This document shows positions 8,461 to 17,600 of a stretch of 64,000 nt of DNA, in pieces. This stretch comes from RUG343 sp964486215. GTDB taxonomy: Bacteria > Bacillota_I > Bacilli_A > RF39 > UBA660. The position numbers and the translations under genes are program-made. The notes below the pieces were generated by a model that saw nothing but the letters and a program-made list of their open reading frames with translations, was not told the DNA's origin and ran no database searches. The first letter of the stretch is position 1. The number at the start of each line of letters is the position of its first letter. The stretch covers positions 39,616-103,615 of the forward strand of contig CAZALI010000002.1 of assembly GCA_964486215.1 (NCBI GenBank). The letters are read 5' to 3'.

Positions 8461-10074
8461 ATGATTCTTGTAATATTATTTTTAATATGTTCTGTTTATT
8501 TACTATTTTATAAGAGTAAAAGACATTTACATATGTTACAACAAAATTTATATAATGAAAATAATCGTTATGGTAAATGGTTATTTAAGAATTATAAGTT
8601 ATTTATAGATTTAGATATTATTGTTTTAATAGTTTTACTTATAGGTTCATTAGTAGAATTAGATTCATTAATAGCTAATATTCTGTTATTAGTAATATCT
8701 ATAATAGCTTTAATAGTGGCGAATAGATGGAATATTAATATTAAGAATGATCAAAATAAAAAGCCTCTTGTTATTACACCACGTATTAAAAGATTATTAG
8801 TTACAACTACTATTATTTATTTAATACCTATAGTATTATTATGTATTAATTATAAAGATACTACTTATGTATGGTTAATGTTATTTATATTCTTTGGACT
8901 TGTATATTTGAATTCTTTAGTATTACTTTTAGCTAATTATATTAATGTACCAGTAGAAGCATTAGTTACTTATCATTTTTATCATATGGCTACTAATAAA
9001 CTAAAGAGTATGCCTAATTTAAAGGTAGTAGGTATTACTGGTAGTTATGGTAAAACTAGTAGTAAAAATATTTTATCTGATATTTTAAATGTTAAATATA
9101 ATGCTTTTCCTACACCTAAGAATTTAAATACACCTAAAGGTACAATGATTGCGATTAATAATCATTTAGATAAGTTTGATGAAATATTTATTTCAGAGAT
9201 GGGTGCTTATAAAAGAGGAGAAATAAAAGAGTTATGTGATTTTGTACATCCTAAATATGGTATTTTAACTAGAATAGGTACTGCTCATCTAGCAACTTTT
9301 GGTTCTCAAGAGAATATTCAAAAAGGTAAATTTGAACTTATTGAATCTTTACCAGAAGATGGATTTGGAGTATTAAATGGAGATGATCCTCTACAAGTTA
9401 GTTATAAACTTAAGAATAAAGTTAAAGTTATTTGGATAGGTATTGATAATAAAGATGTAGATGTAAGAGCTACTAATATTAAATGTAATAATAGAGGTAC
9501 TAACTTTGAAGTTATATTTAAGAATGATTCAAAGAAATATAAATTTGAAACTAAGTTATTGGGAAAACATAATGTCTATAATATTTTAGCTGGTATAGCT
9601 ATGGGTAGAGAATTTGGTATTTCTATTGATGAACTTCAAACAGCAGTTAGAGGTGTTAGAGCAGTAGAACATAGATTAGAACTTAAGAGACTTGGTAATT
9701 TCTATCAAATAGATGATGCTTATAATTCTAATCCAGTAGGAGCTAAAAGTGCTTTAGAAGTACTTAAGATGATGCCTGGAGTTAAAGTAGTAGTTACACC
9801 TGGTATGATAGAGTTAGGTGAGGAAGAAGAAAAGTTAAATCATGAATTTGGTAAAGAAATAGCCGCGGCGAGTGACTATGTTGTACTAATTGGAGAAAAA
9901 CAAACTAAACCTATTATGGAAGGCTTAAAAGAAGAAAAATTTGCCAAAGATAAAATAATAGTGTTAAATGATGTTAGGAAAGCATATGAATTTATTAATG
10001 GATTAGCTATGAGTGAAAAAAAAGAGGTATATGCTTTATTTGAGAATGATTTACCAGATACTTATAATGAATAG
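8461..10074 (+). CDS. murF: Membrane-anchored Mur ligase, MurF-type (UDP-MurNAc-tripeptide--D-Ala-D-Ala ligase)
   Basis: MurF joins D-Ala-D-Ala to the UDP-MurNAc peptide, the last cytosolic step of wall precursor synthesis. The ATP loop GITGSYGKTSSKN begins at residue 191; the Mur ligase motifs SEMGAYKRGEI and RIGTAHLATFGS, the EHRLE segment and IDDAYNSNP follow in order. Unlike the usual MurF of about 450 residues, this one (537) has an N-terminal extension with about four membrane helices (residues 1-20, 45-80, 115-165), as seen in some clostridial-type MurF homologues. The gene is followed 12 bases later by ddl, which makes its substrate. Assignment to MurF rather than another Mur ligase rests on the motifs and the neighbour. 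Confidence 0.87.
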   Translation: MILVILFLICSVYLLFYKSKRHLHMLQQNLYNENNRYGKWLFKNYKLFIDLDIIVLIVLLIGSLVELDSLIANILLLVISIIALIVANRWNINIKNDQNKKPLVITPRIKRLLVTTTIIYLIPIVLLCINYKDTTYVWLMLFIFFGLVYLNSLVLLLANYINVPVEALVTYHFYHMATNKLKSMPNLKVVGITGSYGKTSSKNILSDILNVKYNAFPTPKNLNTPKGTMIAINNHLDKFDEIFISEMGAYKRGEIKELCDFVHPKYGILTRIGTAHLATFGSQENIQKGKFELIESLPEDGFGVLNGDDPLQVSYKLKNKVKVIWIGIDNKDVDVRATNIKCNNRGTNFEVIFKNDSKKYKFETKLLGKHNVYNILAGIAMGREFGISIDELQTAVRGVRAVEHRLELKRLGNFYQIDDAYNSNPVGAKSALEVLKMMPGVKVVVTPGMIELGEEEEKLNHEFGKEIAAASDYVVLIGEKQTKPIMEGLKEEKFAKDKIIVLNDVRKAYEFINGLAMSEKKEVYALFENDLPDTYNE

Positions 10075-10086
10075 GAGGAATATAAT

Positions 10087-11331
10087 ATGAAAATAAAAGT
10101 AGGAGTATTATTTGGGGGAGAAAGTGTTGAGCACGAAGTTAGTATTATTTCAGCTGTAACAGCTATGAATAAAATTGATCAAGAAAAGTATGATATTATA
10201 CCAATCTATATGACTAAAGACAGGGAATGGTATACAGGAGAAATGCTTAGAGATATTGAGACATATAAAGATATGGACTTAATTAAGAGATATGCTACTA
10301 ACGTAGTATTATACGCATCTCATGGTAAATTTATTTTAAGAAAGAAACATAGTTTATTTAATTCTACAGTTACAGATATTGATGTAGCATTCCCAATTAC
10401 ACATGGTACTAATGTAGAAGATGGAGCTTTACAAGGATATCTTCAAACTATAGGTATACCTTATGTTGGACCTAATGTTTATGCAGCTGCTGTAGGACAA
10501 GATAAAGTTTATATGAAAGATATATTTGAATGTAATAAGTTACCAATTACTAAATATACATGGTTCTATGATTGTGATTATAAGAAAGATTCTGATGAAA
10601 TTATTAAGAAGATAGAAGATATTAAATATCCAGTTATTGTTAAACCTGCTACTACTGGTTCATCTGTTGGTATTGGTGTAGCTTCTAATAGAGAAGAGTT
10701 AATAAGTTCTATTGATGATGCTATTCAATACGATAGTAAGATCTTAGTAGAAGATGTTGTTGAAAACTTACGTGAGGTTAATATAAGTGTTGTTGGTAAT
10801 CATGAAACACAACGAGTTAGTGAAATAGAAGAAGTAACATCTAAAAATAAATTCTTATCATATAATGATAAATATATTGGTGATGGTACTATTAGTCATG
10901 GGGCTAAGAAAGGTGTTAAAGCACCAGTTAAAGGAGCTAAAGGCGTTAAAGGTGGAGGAAAAGCAGGAGCACCTGCTGCATCTAGAATTCCAGCTGATTT
11001 AAGCAAAGAAATGAGAAAAGAAATAGAAGATGTTGCTGTTAGAGCTTTCAAAGCACTAGGAAGTTCTGGAGTTGTTAGAATAGACTTCTTAATTGATTCT
11101 AAAGCCAAGAAAGTTTATGTTAATGAAATAAATTCTATTCCTGGTAACTTAGCTTTCTATCTATGGGAAGCAAAAGGAGTAGACTTTACAGAATTACTTA
11201 ACGATGTAATTAATATTGGAATTAAAGATTACAAAGTTAGAACATCTAAGACTCATTCATTTGAATCTAACATATTAGCAGGATATACTGGTGGTATGAA
11301 AGGAATGAAAGGTACTAAAAAATTAAGATAG
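10087..11331 (+). CDS. ddl: D-alanine--D-alanine ligase with basic low-complexity insertion
   Basis: This ATP-grasp enzyme makes D-Ala-D-Ala for the peptidoglycan precursor. Visible family features are GGESVEHEVS near the start (about residues 10-19), HGTNVEDGALQGYL (about 105), VKPATTGSSVGIG (ATP binding, about 187), and VNEINSIPGNLAFY (Mg/product binding, about 345). In the active-site loop region, residues 272-300 are an unusual run of Lys, Gly, Ala and Val (GAKKGVKAPVKGAKG and following). The C-terminus ends in another short GGMKGMKGTKK tail. Clostridial Ddl enzymes often carry a short Gly-rich piece here; this one is longer and more basic. It is the last gene of the murF operon, with a terminator directly after. 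Confidence 0.93.
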   Translation: MKIKVGVLFGGESVEHEVSIISAVTAMNKIDQEKYDIIPIYMTKDREWYTGEMLRDIETYKDMDLIKRYATNVVLYASHGKFILRKKHSLFNSTVTDIDVAFPITHGTNVEDGALQGYLQTIGIPYVGPNVYAAAVGQDKVYMKDIFECNKLPITKYTWFYDCDYKKDSDEIIKKIEDIKYPVIVKPATTGSSVGIGVASNREELISSIDDAIQYDSKILVEDVVENLREVNISVVGNHETQRVSEIEEVTSKNKFLSYNDKYIGDGTISHGAKKGVKAPVKGAKGVKGGGKAGAPAASRIPADLSKEMRKEIEDVAVRAFKALGSSGVVRIDFLIDSKAKKVYVNEINSIPGNLAFYLWEAKGVDFTELLNDVINIGIKDYKVRTSKTHSFESNILAGYTGGMKGMKGTKKLR

Positions 11332-11334
11332 TAA

Positions 11335-11357
11335 AAAGAAGCTTATGCTTCTTTTTT
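11335..11357 (+). terminator. Terminator after ddl
   Basis: AAGAAGC and GCTTCTT pair around TTAT, followed by TTTTT, immediately after the ddl stop codon. Confidence 0.85.
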
Positions 11358-11361
11358 ATAT

Positions 11362-11512
11362 AAAAAAAGAACCTGAGGTTCTTAATTACTAAATGGTGTC
11401 CCCTGCATATATGGTAAGAAAAAAGAACCTTACGGTTCTTAATAATCATATGGTGTCCCCGGTATATAAGGTATAAAAAAACTATATGTAACACATATAG
11501 TTTTAATTCATA
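11362..11512 (-). repeat. Tandem copies of the tRNA-Lys 3' end, each followed by a terminator hairpin
   Basis: Read on the minus strand, downstream of tRNA-Lys there are two extra copies of its 3' end (GGGGACACCA plus AT), at 11451-11460 and 11394-11403, 62 and 57 bases apart. Each copy is followed by its own hairpin and T run: AACTATATG-type after the true tRNA, and AAGAACC/GGTTCTT after each copy (11420-11442 and 11363-11383). The copies keep only the last 3' bases of the acceptor stem and CCA, so they are not tRNAs. They look like remnants of repeated recombination or integration at a tRNA end. Confidence 0.75.
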
Positions 11513-11588
11513 TGGTGTCCCCTTGGAGGCTCGAACTCCAGACCCACTGATTAAGAGTCAGTTGCTCTACCAACTGAGCTAAGGAGAC
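11513..11588 (-). tRNA. tRNA-Lys(CTT)
   Basis: On the minus strand the acceptor GTCTCCT/AGGGGAC, the AGCTCAGTTGGTAGAGC D-arm and encoded CCA are present. The anticodon loop CTCTTAA gives CTT. Confidence 0.93.
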
Positions 11589-11683
11589 ATATTTCAGTTG
11601 CTAAATAAGTATATCATAGTTCTTTCAAAAAAACAAATAGTTTTAGCTTTATTTTTATGATAAAATGTGGGTAGGTGATGTTT

Positions 11684-13981
11684 ATGACTAGATATAATCC
11701 TGATATTAAAAAAGGACTTAGTAGTAAACAAGTTAAAGATCGTTATGATGAAGGTCTTGTTAATTACGATACTAGTGTAAAAACTAAGAGTGTAAAGACT
11801 ATTATTTATACTAATGTTTTTACATTATTTAATATAGTAAATACTATTTTAGCTATAGCAGTTATTACGACTGGTAGTTTTAAGAATTTATTATTTATGG
11901 GTGGAGTTATTTGCAATACTATTATTAGTATTATACAAGAATTACGTAGTAAAAATACTCTTGATAAATTGCAAGTTATTAATGAAACAAAGATTAAAAC
12001 TATTAGAGATGGAGAAGAAGAATTACTTGGAATTAATGATATTGTTTTAGATGATATTACTGAATTAGAGATGGGTAATCAAATAGTAGTTGATTCTATT
12101 ATTTTAGATGGAGAAGTAGAAGTAAATGAATCTTTTATTACTGGGGAAGCTGATACTGTATTTAAGAAGAAAGGTGATATGTTATTATCTGGTTCTTTTA
12201 TAGTTAGTGGTAAAGTAATAGCGAAAGTAGAACATATTGGTCTTGATAATTATACGGCTAAGATTAGTGCGAATGTTACAGCTGAAGAGAATGTTTCTAG
12301 TGAGATTATGAGAAGTTTAAATAAGATTATTATGACTGTTTCTTTTTTAATACTACCACTAGCAATTCTTCTTTATTTTAAACAGTTAAATATTAGTGGT
12401 AATACTACTAATGAAGCTATTTTAAATACAGTAGCTGCTCTTATAGGTATGATTCCTGAAGGATTAGTACTTCTTACTAGTACTGTTTTAGCAGTAGGAG
12501 TAGTTAGACTTGCGAAGAGTAAAGTTTTAGTACAAGATTTATATTGTATTGAGGCTTTAGCTAGAGTTGATACGATATGTTTAGATAAGACTGGTACTAT
12601 TACTGAAGGAGTTATGGAAGTAGTTGATACAGTTAAGTTAGATAAGAAAGTTAATGTAGAAGAGATAATTGCGAATATGAATTATGCATTATGTGAAAAT
12701 AATCCTACGGGTATTGCTTTGAGTAATAAATTTGGTAGTAAAGATAATTATAAATTAATTAAGAAAATACCATTTTCTAGTAGTAAAAAATATATGGGAT
12801 GTGAATTTGAAGAAGGAGAGTATTTAATAGGAGCACCTGAATTTATTCTTAAAAATGATATAAAGAAATATGATAAAGAGTTATCTAAATATACAGATAA
12901 ATATAGAGTAATAGCTTTATGTATTAAGAAAAAGGCTATTAAACCTATAGCTTTTATATTATTACAAGATATTGTTAGAAAAGAGGCTAAAGATACGCTT
13001 AATTTCTTTAAGAGACAAGGGGTTACAGCTAAGATTATATCTGGTGATAATCCTAATACAGTTTATAATATTGCGGTTAAAGCTGGGCTTGATCCTAAGT
13101 CTTTAAAGATAGATGCTTCTACTTTAAAAACTGATGAAGATATTTATAATGCAATAGATAAATATACTATTTTTGGAAGAGTTAGTCCTGAGCAGAAAAG
13201 AAAGTTTATTTTAGCTTTACAAAGAAGAGGACATGTAGTTGCGATGACTGGTGATGGAGTTAATGATGTACTTGCTTTAAAAGAGTCTGATTGTTCTGTA
13301 GCTATGGCTAGTGGTACTGATGCAGCTAAGAATGTTAGTCAATTGGTTTTACTTGATTCTAATTTTGCTTCTATGCCTAGTATTGTTGATGAAGGTAGGA
13401 GAAATATTAATAATATAGAAAGAAGTGCATCTTTGTTTTTAGTTAAAACTATTTATGCTACTGTACTTGCAATACTTTTCTTATTTATTAATTCTCCATA
13501 TCCGTATATACCAATACAGTTAACTTTATCTAGTGTTTTGACAGTAGGTATACCTTCAGTTATATTAGCATTAGAACCTAATCATAATAGAATTAAAGGT
13601 AGGTTCTTACCTAATGTTTTAAGAAGAGCTATTCCACCAGCAGTTGTTATTATAGTGAATGTTTTAATAGTTACTATGGTAGGGGGAGTATTTAATTTCA
13701 CTAGAATAGAAATATCTACTTTAACTGCTCTTGTTACGACATTTACTTGCTTTGTATTATTATTTAAAACTTGTACTCCATTTAATTTATTACATAAAGT
13801 TTTATATGTTAGTATGCTTACATTATTCTTGATTGGATTCTTTGGATTTAGAAGTGTATTTAACTTTTCTACATTGTCTTTACTTATGTTAATAGTATTT
13901 GCTGGATGTGTAGTAATTTGCTTATTCTTATATAAACTTTTAGAAAATGGTTTAACAGAAATTTATGAATATAAAAAATAG
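11684..13981 (+). CDS. Cation-transporting P-type ATPase
   Basis: This 765-residue membrane pump has the actuator motif TGEAD (TGES variant, about residue 150), the M4 segment MIPEGLVLLTS, the phosphorylation site DKTGT with Asp301, and the hinge TGDGVNDVLALK. About ten membrane helices flank these. PEGL in M4 without a heavy-metal CPx motif or N-terminal metal domain places it among Ca/Mg/Mn-type pumps rather than copper or zinc exporters. The closest remembered pattern is the streptococcal MgtA/PacL-like group. The ion is not decidable from motifs. I chose ATG 11684, which has TAGGTG 7 bases upstream; GTG 11675 and ATG 11678 are also in frame. It is monocistronic. Confidence 0.87.
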   Translation: MTRYNPDIKKGLSSKQVKDRYDEGLVNYDTSVKTKSVKTIIYTNVFTLFNIVNTILAIAVITTGSFKNLLFMGGVICNTIISIIQELRSKNTLDKLQVINETKIKTIRDGEEELLGINDIVLDDITELEMGNQIVVDSIILDGEVEVNESFITGEADTVFKKKGDMLLSGSFIVSGKVIAKVEHIGLDNYTAKISANVTAEENVSSEIMRSLNKIIMTVSFLILPLAILLYFKQLNISGNTTNEAILNTVAALIGMIPEGLVLLTSTVLAVGVVRLAKSKVLVQDLYCIEALARVDTICLDKTGTITEGVMEVVDTVKLDKKVNVEEIIANMNYALCENNPTGIALSNKFGSKDNYKLIKKIPFSSSKKYMGCEFEEGEYLIGAPEFILKNDIKKYDKELSKYTDKYRVIALCIKKKAIKPIAFILLQDIVRKEAKDTLNFFKRQGVTAKIISGDNPNTVYNIAVKAGLDPKSLKIDASTLKTDEDIYNAIDKYTIFGRVSPEQKRKFILALQRRGHVVAMTGDGVNDVLALKESDCSVAMASGTDAAKNVSQLVLLDSNFASMPSIVDEGRRNINNIERSASLFLVKTIYATVLAILFLFINSPYPYIPIQLTLSSVLTVGIPSVILALEPNHNRIKGRFLPNVLRRAIPPAVVIIVNVLIVTMVGGVFNFTRIEISTLTALVTTFTCFVLLFKTCTPFNLLHKVLYVSMLTLFLIGFFGFRSVFNFSTLSLLMLIVFAGCVVICLFLYKLLENGLTEIYEYKK

Positions 13982-14001
13982 AATGTAATATTCTATTTTT
14001 T
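13974..14001 (+). terminator. Terminator after the P-type ATPase
   Basis: AAAATAGAAT and ATTCTATTTT pair around the stop-codon region, followed by T residues. Confidence 0.75.
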
Positions 14002-14004
14002 TAC

Positions 14005-14034
14005 TTGACTAAAACTCTAAAGATAGTGTATTCT
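14005..14034 (+). promoter_or_regulatory. Promoter of the Ile-Asn-Glu tRNA cluster
   Basis: TTGACT, an 18-base spacer and TATTCT lie about 70 bases before the first tRNA of the cluster, with no other gene between. Confidence 0.6.
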
Positions 14035-14102
14035 AATATTGCTCGGGTTAAAAATACTTGCTTTTATACGAATTTAGTAGTAAAATTAAGTAGTAATCGA
14101 AT

Positions 14103-14179
<77 letters not shown>

Positions 14180-14185
14180 TTTATT

Positions 14186-14262
14186 GCCTCAATAGCTCAG
14201 TCGGTTAGAGCACTTGACTGTTAATCAAGGGGTCCTAGGTTCGAGCCCTAGTTGGGGCGCCA
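14186..14262 (+). tRNA. tRNA-Asn(GTT)
   Basis: The acceptor GCCTCAA/TTGGGGC with encoded GCCA is present. The anticodon loop CTGTTAA gives GTT. It starts 6 bases after tRNA-Ile. Confidence 0.95.
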
Positions 14263-14265
14263 GTT

Positions 14266-14342
14266 GGCGAGTTGGTGAAGTGGCTTAACACACTGCCCTT
14301 TCACGGCAGCATTCGCGGATTCGAATTCCGCACTCGTCACCA
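14266..14342 (+). tRNA. tRNA-Glu(TTC)
   Basis: The acceptor GGCGAGT/ACTCGTC with encoded ACCA is present. The anticodon loop CTTTCAC gives TTC. It starts 3 bases after tRNA-Asn, so the three tRNAs form one transcript. Confidence 0.94.
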
Positions 14343-14351
14343 GTAAACAAT

Positions 14352-14376
14352 CAAGACAGTTTCTGTCTTTTTTTTA
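14352..14376 (+). terminator. Terminator of the tRNA cluster
   Basis: AAGACAG and CTGTCTT pair around TTT, followed by a run of T residues. Confidence 0.85.
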
Positions 14377-14382
14377 AAGTAA

Positions 14383-14411
14383 TTGACAAAGATATTAATT
14401 TTAGTTAATAT
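14383..14411 (+). promoter_or_regulatory. Promoter of tRNA-Ser
   Basis: TTGACA, a 17-base spacer and TAATAT, ending 11 bases before the tRNA-Ser 5' end. Confidence 0.8.
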
Positions 14412-14422
14412 TATAAGTGTTT

Positions 14423-14515
14423 GGAGCAGTACTCAAGTGGTTGAAGAGGACGGTTTGCTAAACCGTTAGGTCGATGAATATTGGCGCGCGAGTTCAAAGC
14501 TCGCCTGCTCCGCCA
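14423..14515 (+). tRNA. tRNA-Ser(GCT)
   Basis: This 93-base class II tRNA has a long variable arm, acceptor GGAGCAG/CTGCTCC with GCCA, and anticodon GCT in a perfect CGGTTT/AAACCG stem region. Confidence 0.94.
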
Positions 14516-14523
14516 TATGAAAT

Positions 14524-14548
14524 AAAGCTATTTTTAATAGCTTTTTTT
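14524..14548 (+). terminator. Terminator after tRNA-Ser
   Basis: AAAGCTATT and AATAGCTTT pair around TTT, followed by T residues. Confidence 0.85.
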
Positions 14549-14608
14549 GTTTCTTCTTATTTATTATTGCTCAAATTATGATATAATTTTAATAGGAGGA
14601 ATAGAGAT

Positions 14609-17600
14609 ATGGATATTATAAAAAAGTTTATGAATGATTTTCATGAAATAGAAAAATATTATGAATTTTTAGTTCAAAAAACTAAGAGACATGAATATGT
14701 AGGCGTTACTAATGAATGGCTAATTGATAACTTTTATTTATTAGTTGAACATAAAAATTCTATTGTCGATGACAAGAAAAATATCCGTAAGAACAGAAAA
14801 CTATATTTAGATCTCTATTCTAGAATTAATAATATTGTAGTTAAAAATAATTATAATATTAATTTTAAGATACTATGTCAAGAACTAAAGAAATATCAAA
14901 AAAATACTAAGAAATATTTTTCATATAAAGAATTATCTAGTATGAAAGTAATTCTATTATTTTCATATGTATCTAGATTAAGATTACTTTGTGAAGATGA
15001 GTATAGAAAACTACTTGATGAAGAAGAAATAGATAAGATTATTTCTAGTAAAGGTAGTAAAGATTTAAGTATAGATGATTTTGTTAATTTTAGTAATTAT
15101 AAAGATAATTATCATTATATCTTTTCACTTAATTATAAACTTAGAGAGTTAGGATCTAATGGTGGAAGAATATTTAAAGAGTTAAATGAATTATTACAGA
15201 GTAAAAATATTAGTTTAAAAGAAATTATTAATGATGAATATCATGAAAAGATGTCTAATGATATTCTTATTTCTAATATATTTAATGATTTACGTGAATT
15301 TACGGAATTTAATAATGAAGATTTATATGAAAAAATATCTAAATCAGAGAAACTTTTCTTAACAGATTCAATATATGAACAGATGAGTGTTGAATCTAAG
15401 AAATTATATAGACAAAGACTTGTTAAATTAGCTAAGAAATATCATACGACTGAACATGAGTTTTTAAGTGAAATATTAGACAAAGAAAATGCGGATGATT
15501 ATCATGTTGGGTTTAAATTATTTAAGAAACCTAAATATATGTTTAGATTTAATTTTTACTTTGCTTTTTCATTGTTCTTATCTTGTATAATTACTTTACT
15601 TATTTCTAAATATTTCTTTGTAGGTATTAAAGGACTTAGCTTTGTTCTTTTGATTATTCCAGTATTTCAATTGTTTATAAGTATAGAAAATGAAATACTA
15701 AGTAGAGTTATTAGACCAAAGATTCTTCCTAAACTTGATTTTTCTGAAGGTATACCTGATGATTATCAGACTATGGTTGTTATACCTACAATAGTATCTG
15801 ATGAAGATAAGATTAAGAAGATGTTTGATATACTTGAAACTTTTTACATAATGAATAATAAGACAGATAATTTGTATTTTACTTTGTTGGGTGATGTTAA
15901 GAGTAGTTCTATGGAAGAAGAAGATTATGATAAAGATATTTCTAAATATGGAACTAAGTATGCTAAAGATTTAAATAAAAAATATGGAAAAGATTTATTC
16001 TACTTTATTTATCGTAAGAGAAAATATAATGATAAAGAGGGAGAATATCTTGGTTATGAGAGAAAAAGAGGAGCTTTACTTCAATTTAATAAGATACTTT
16101 TACATGAAGTAGATAAAGTTACTAGTAAAGAGAATTTTAATGTTAATATGTTACTTAATAATAAATTAAATATTAAGTATGTTATTACTTTAGATACTGA
16201 TACTAGACTTGTTTTAAATACAGCTTTAAATTTGGTTGGAGCTATGGCTCATCCACTTAATAAGCCTATTTTAAATAAAAGTGAAGATAAAGTTATATCT
16301 GGATATGGTATTATGCAACCTAGAGTTACTATGGATATTGAAGATACTAATAAGAGTTTATATAGTCAAGTCTTTGCAGGTATAGGTGGATTTGATACTT
16401 ATACTTCTGTAGTACCTAATGTTTATCAGGATTCTTTTGGAGAAGGTAGTTTTGTTGGTAAAGGTATATATGATTTAGAGTGTTTTGATAAGATACTTGA
16501 TAATACTTTCCCAGATAATAAGGTACTATCTCATGATTTATTAGAGGGTAATTACTTACGCTGTGCCTATATTTCAGATATAGAACTTGTCGATGGATTT
16601 CCTTCTAAGTTCTTAACTGATGCGACTAGACATCATCGTTGGGCTAGAGGAGATGTTCAAATAATTGATTGGTTATTTCCTACAGTTAAGAATAGAAAAG
16701 GAAGAAAAGTACATAATCCGCTAAATCCACTTGAAAAGTATAAGATACTTGATAATATTCTTCGTATGTTTATGTATCCACTATTATTGTTAATTGTTAT
16801 TTTAGCTAGTTTTTCTCTAATTAAATATCCTCTATGTTGGATAGGATTTGTTTTAATACAACTTGCTTTACCAATAATATTCTTCTTAAAGAGTAAGATG
16901 TATAGAGAAGATAATACTAAGAGAACTATTTATTATAAGAATTTAATATTTGGTGGTAGAAGTCTACTCTTAAGATCTTATATTATGTTTGTTAATCTTC
17001 CATATAATGCTAAATTATATTTAGATGCTTTTTGTAGAACTATGTATAGAATGCTTGTTAGTCATAAGAATTTACTTAACTGGTTAACAGCTGATGATGC
17101 TGAAAAGACTATTAAAGATAATTTAGCTAATTATAATAGAAATTATATTATTAACTTTATTACTGGTGGTTTATTAATAATTGGATTTATATTTATACAT
17201 AATCCAATAGCGTTAATATGTGGAATTTTATTCTTAACAGCTCCATTTGTTTTATATAGGGTTAGTAGAAATATAGATGATAATAAAATTCAATTAAAGG
17301 AAAGGGAAAAAGAGAAAGTAGAAAATACGGCTCTTAAGACTTTTAATTATTTTAAAGATAATTTAAAAGAAGAGTATCATTATTTAATACCAGATAATTA
17401 CCAAGATAATAGAGAACAGAAACTTGATCTTAGAACTAGTCCTACAGCTATAGGTTTCTCTATGATTAGTATTATTTGTGGATATGAACTTGATTTTATT
17501 AATGAAGAAGAAACTGTTAAGTATTTAGAAAATATATTAAAGAGTATTGATTCATTAAAAAAATGGCATGGTCATTTATATAACTGGTATAACATAGAGA

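Noticed and set aside
10896..11108. 70-codon open frame on the minus strand inside ddl
   Set aside because: It is the mirror of the Lys/Gly/Ala-rich insert; it has no ribosome site and lies fully within a strong gene.
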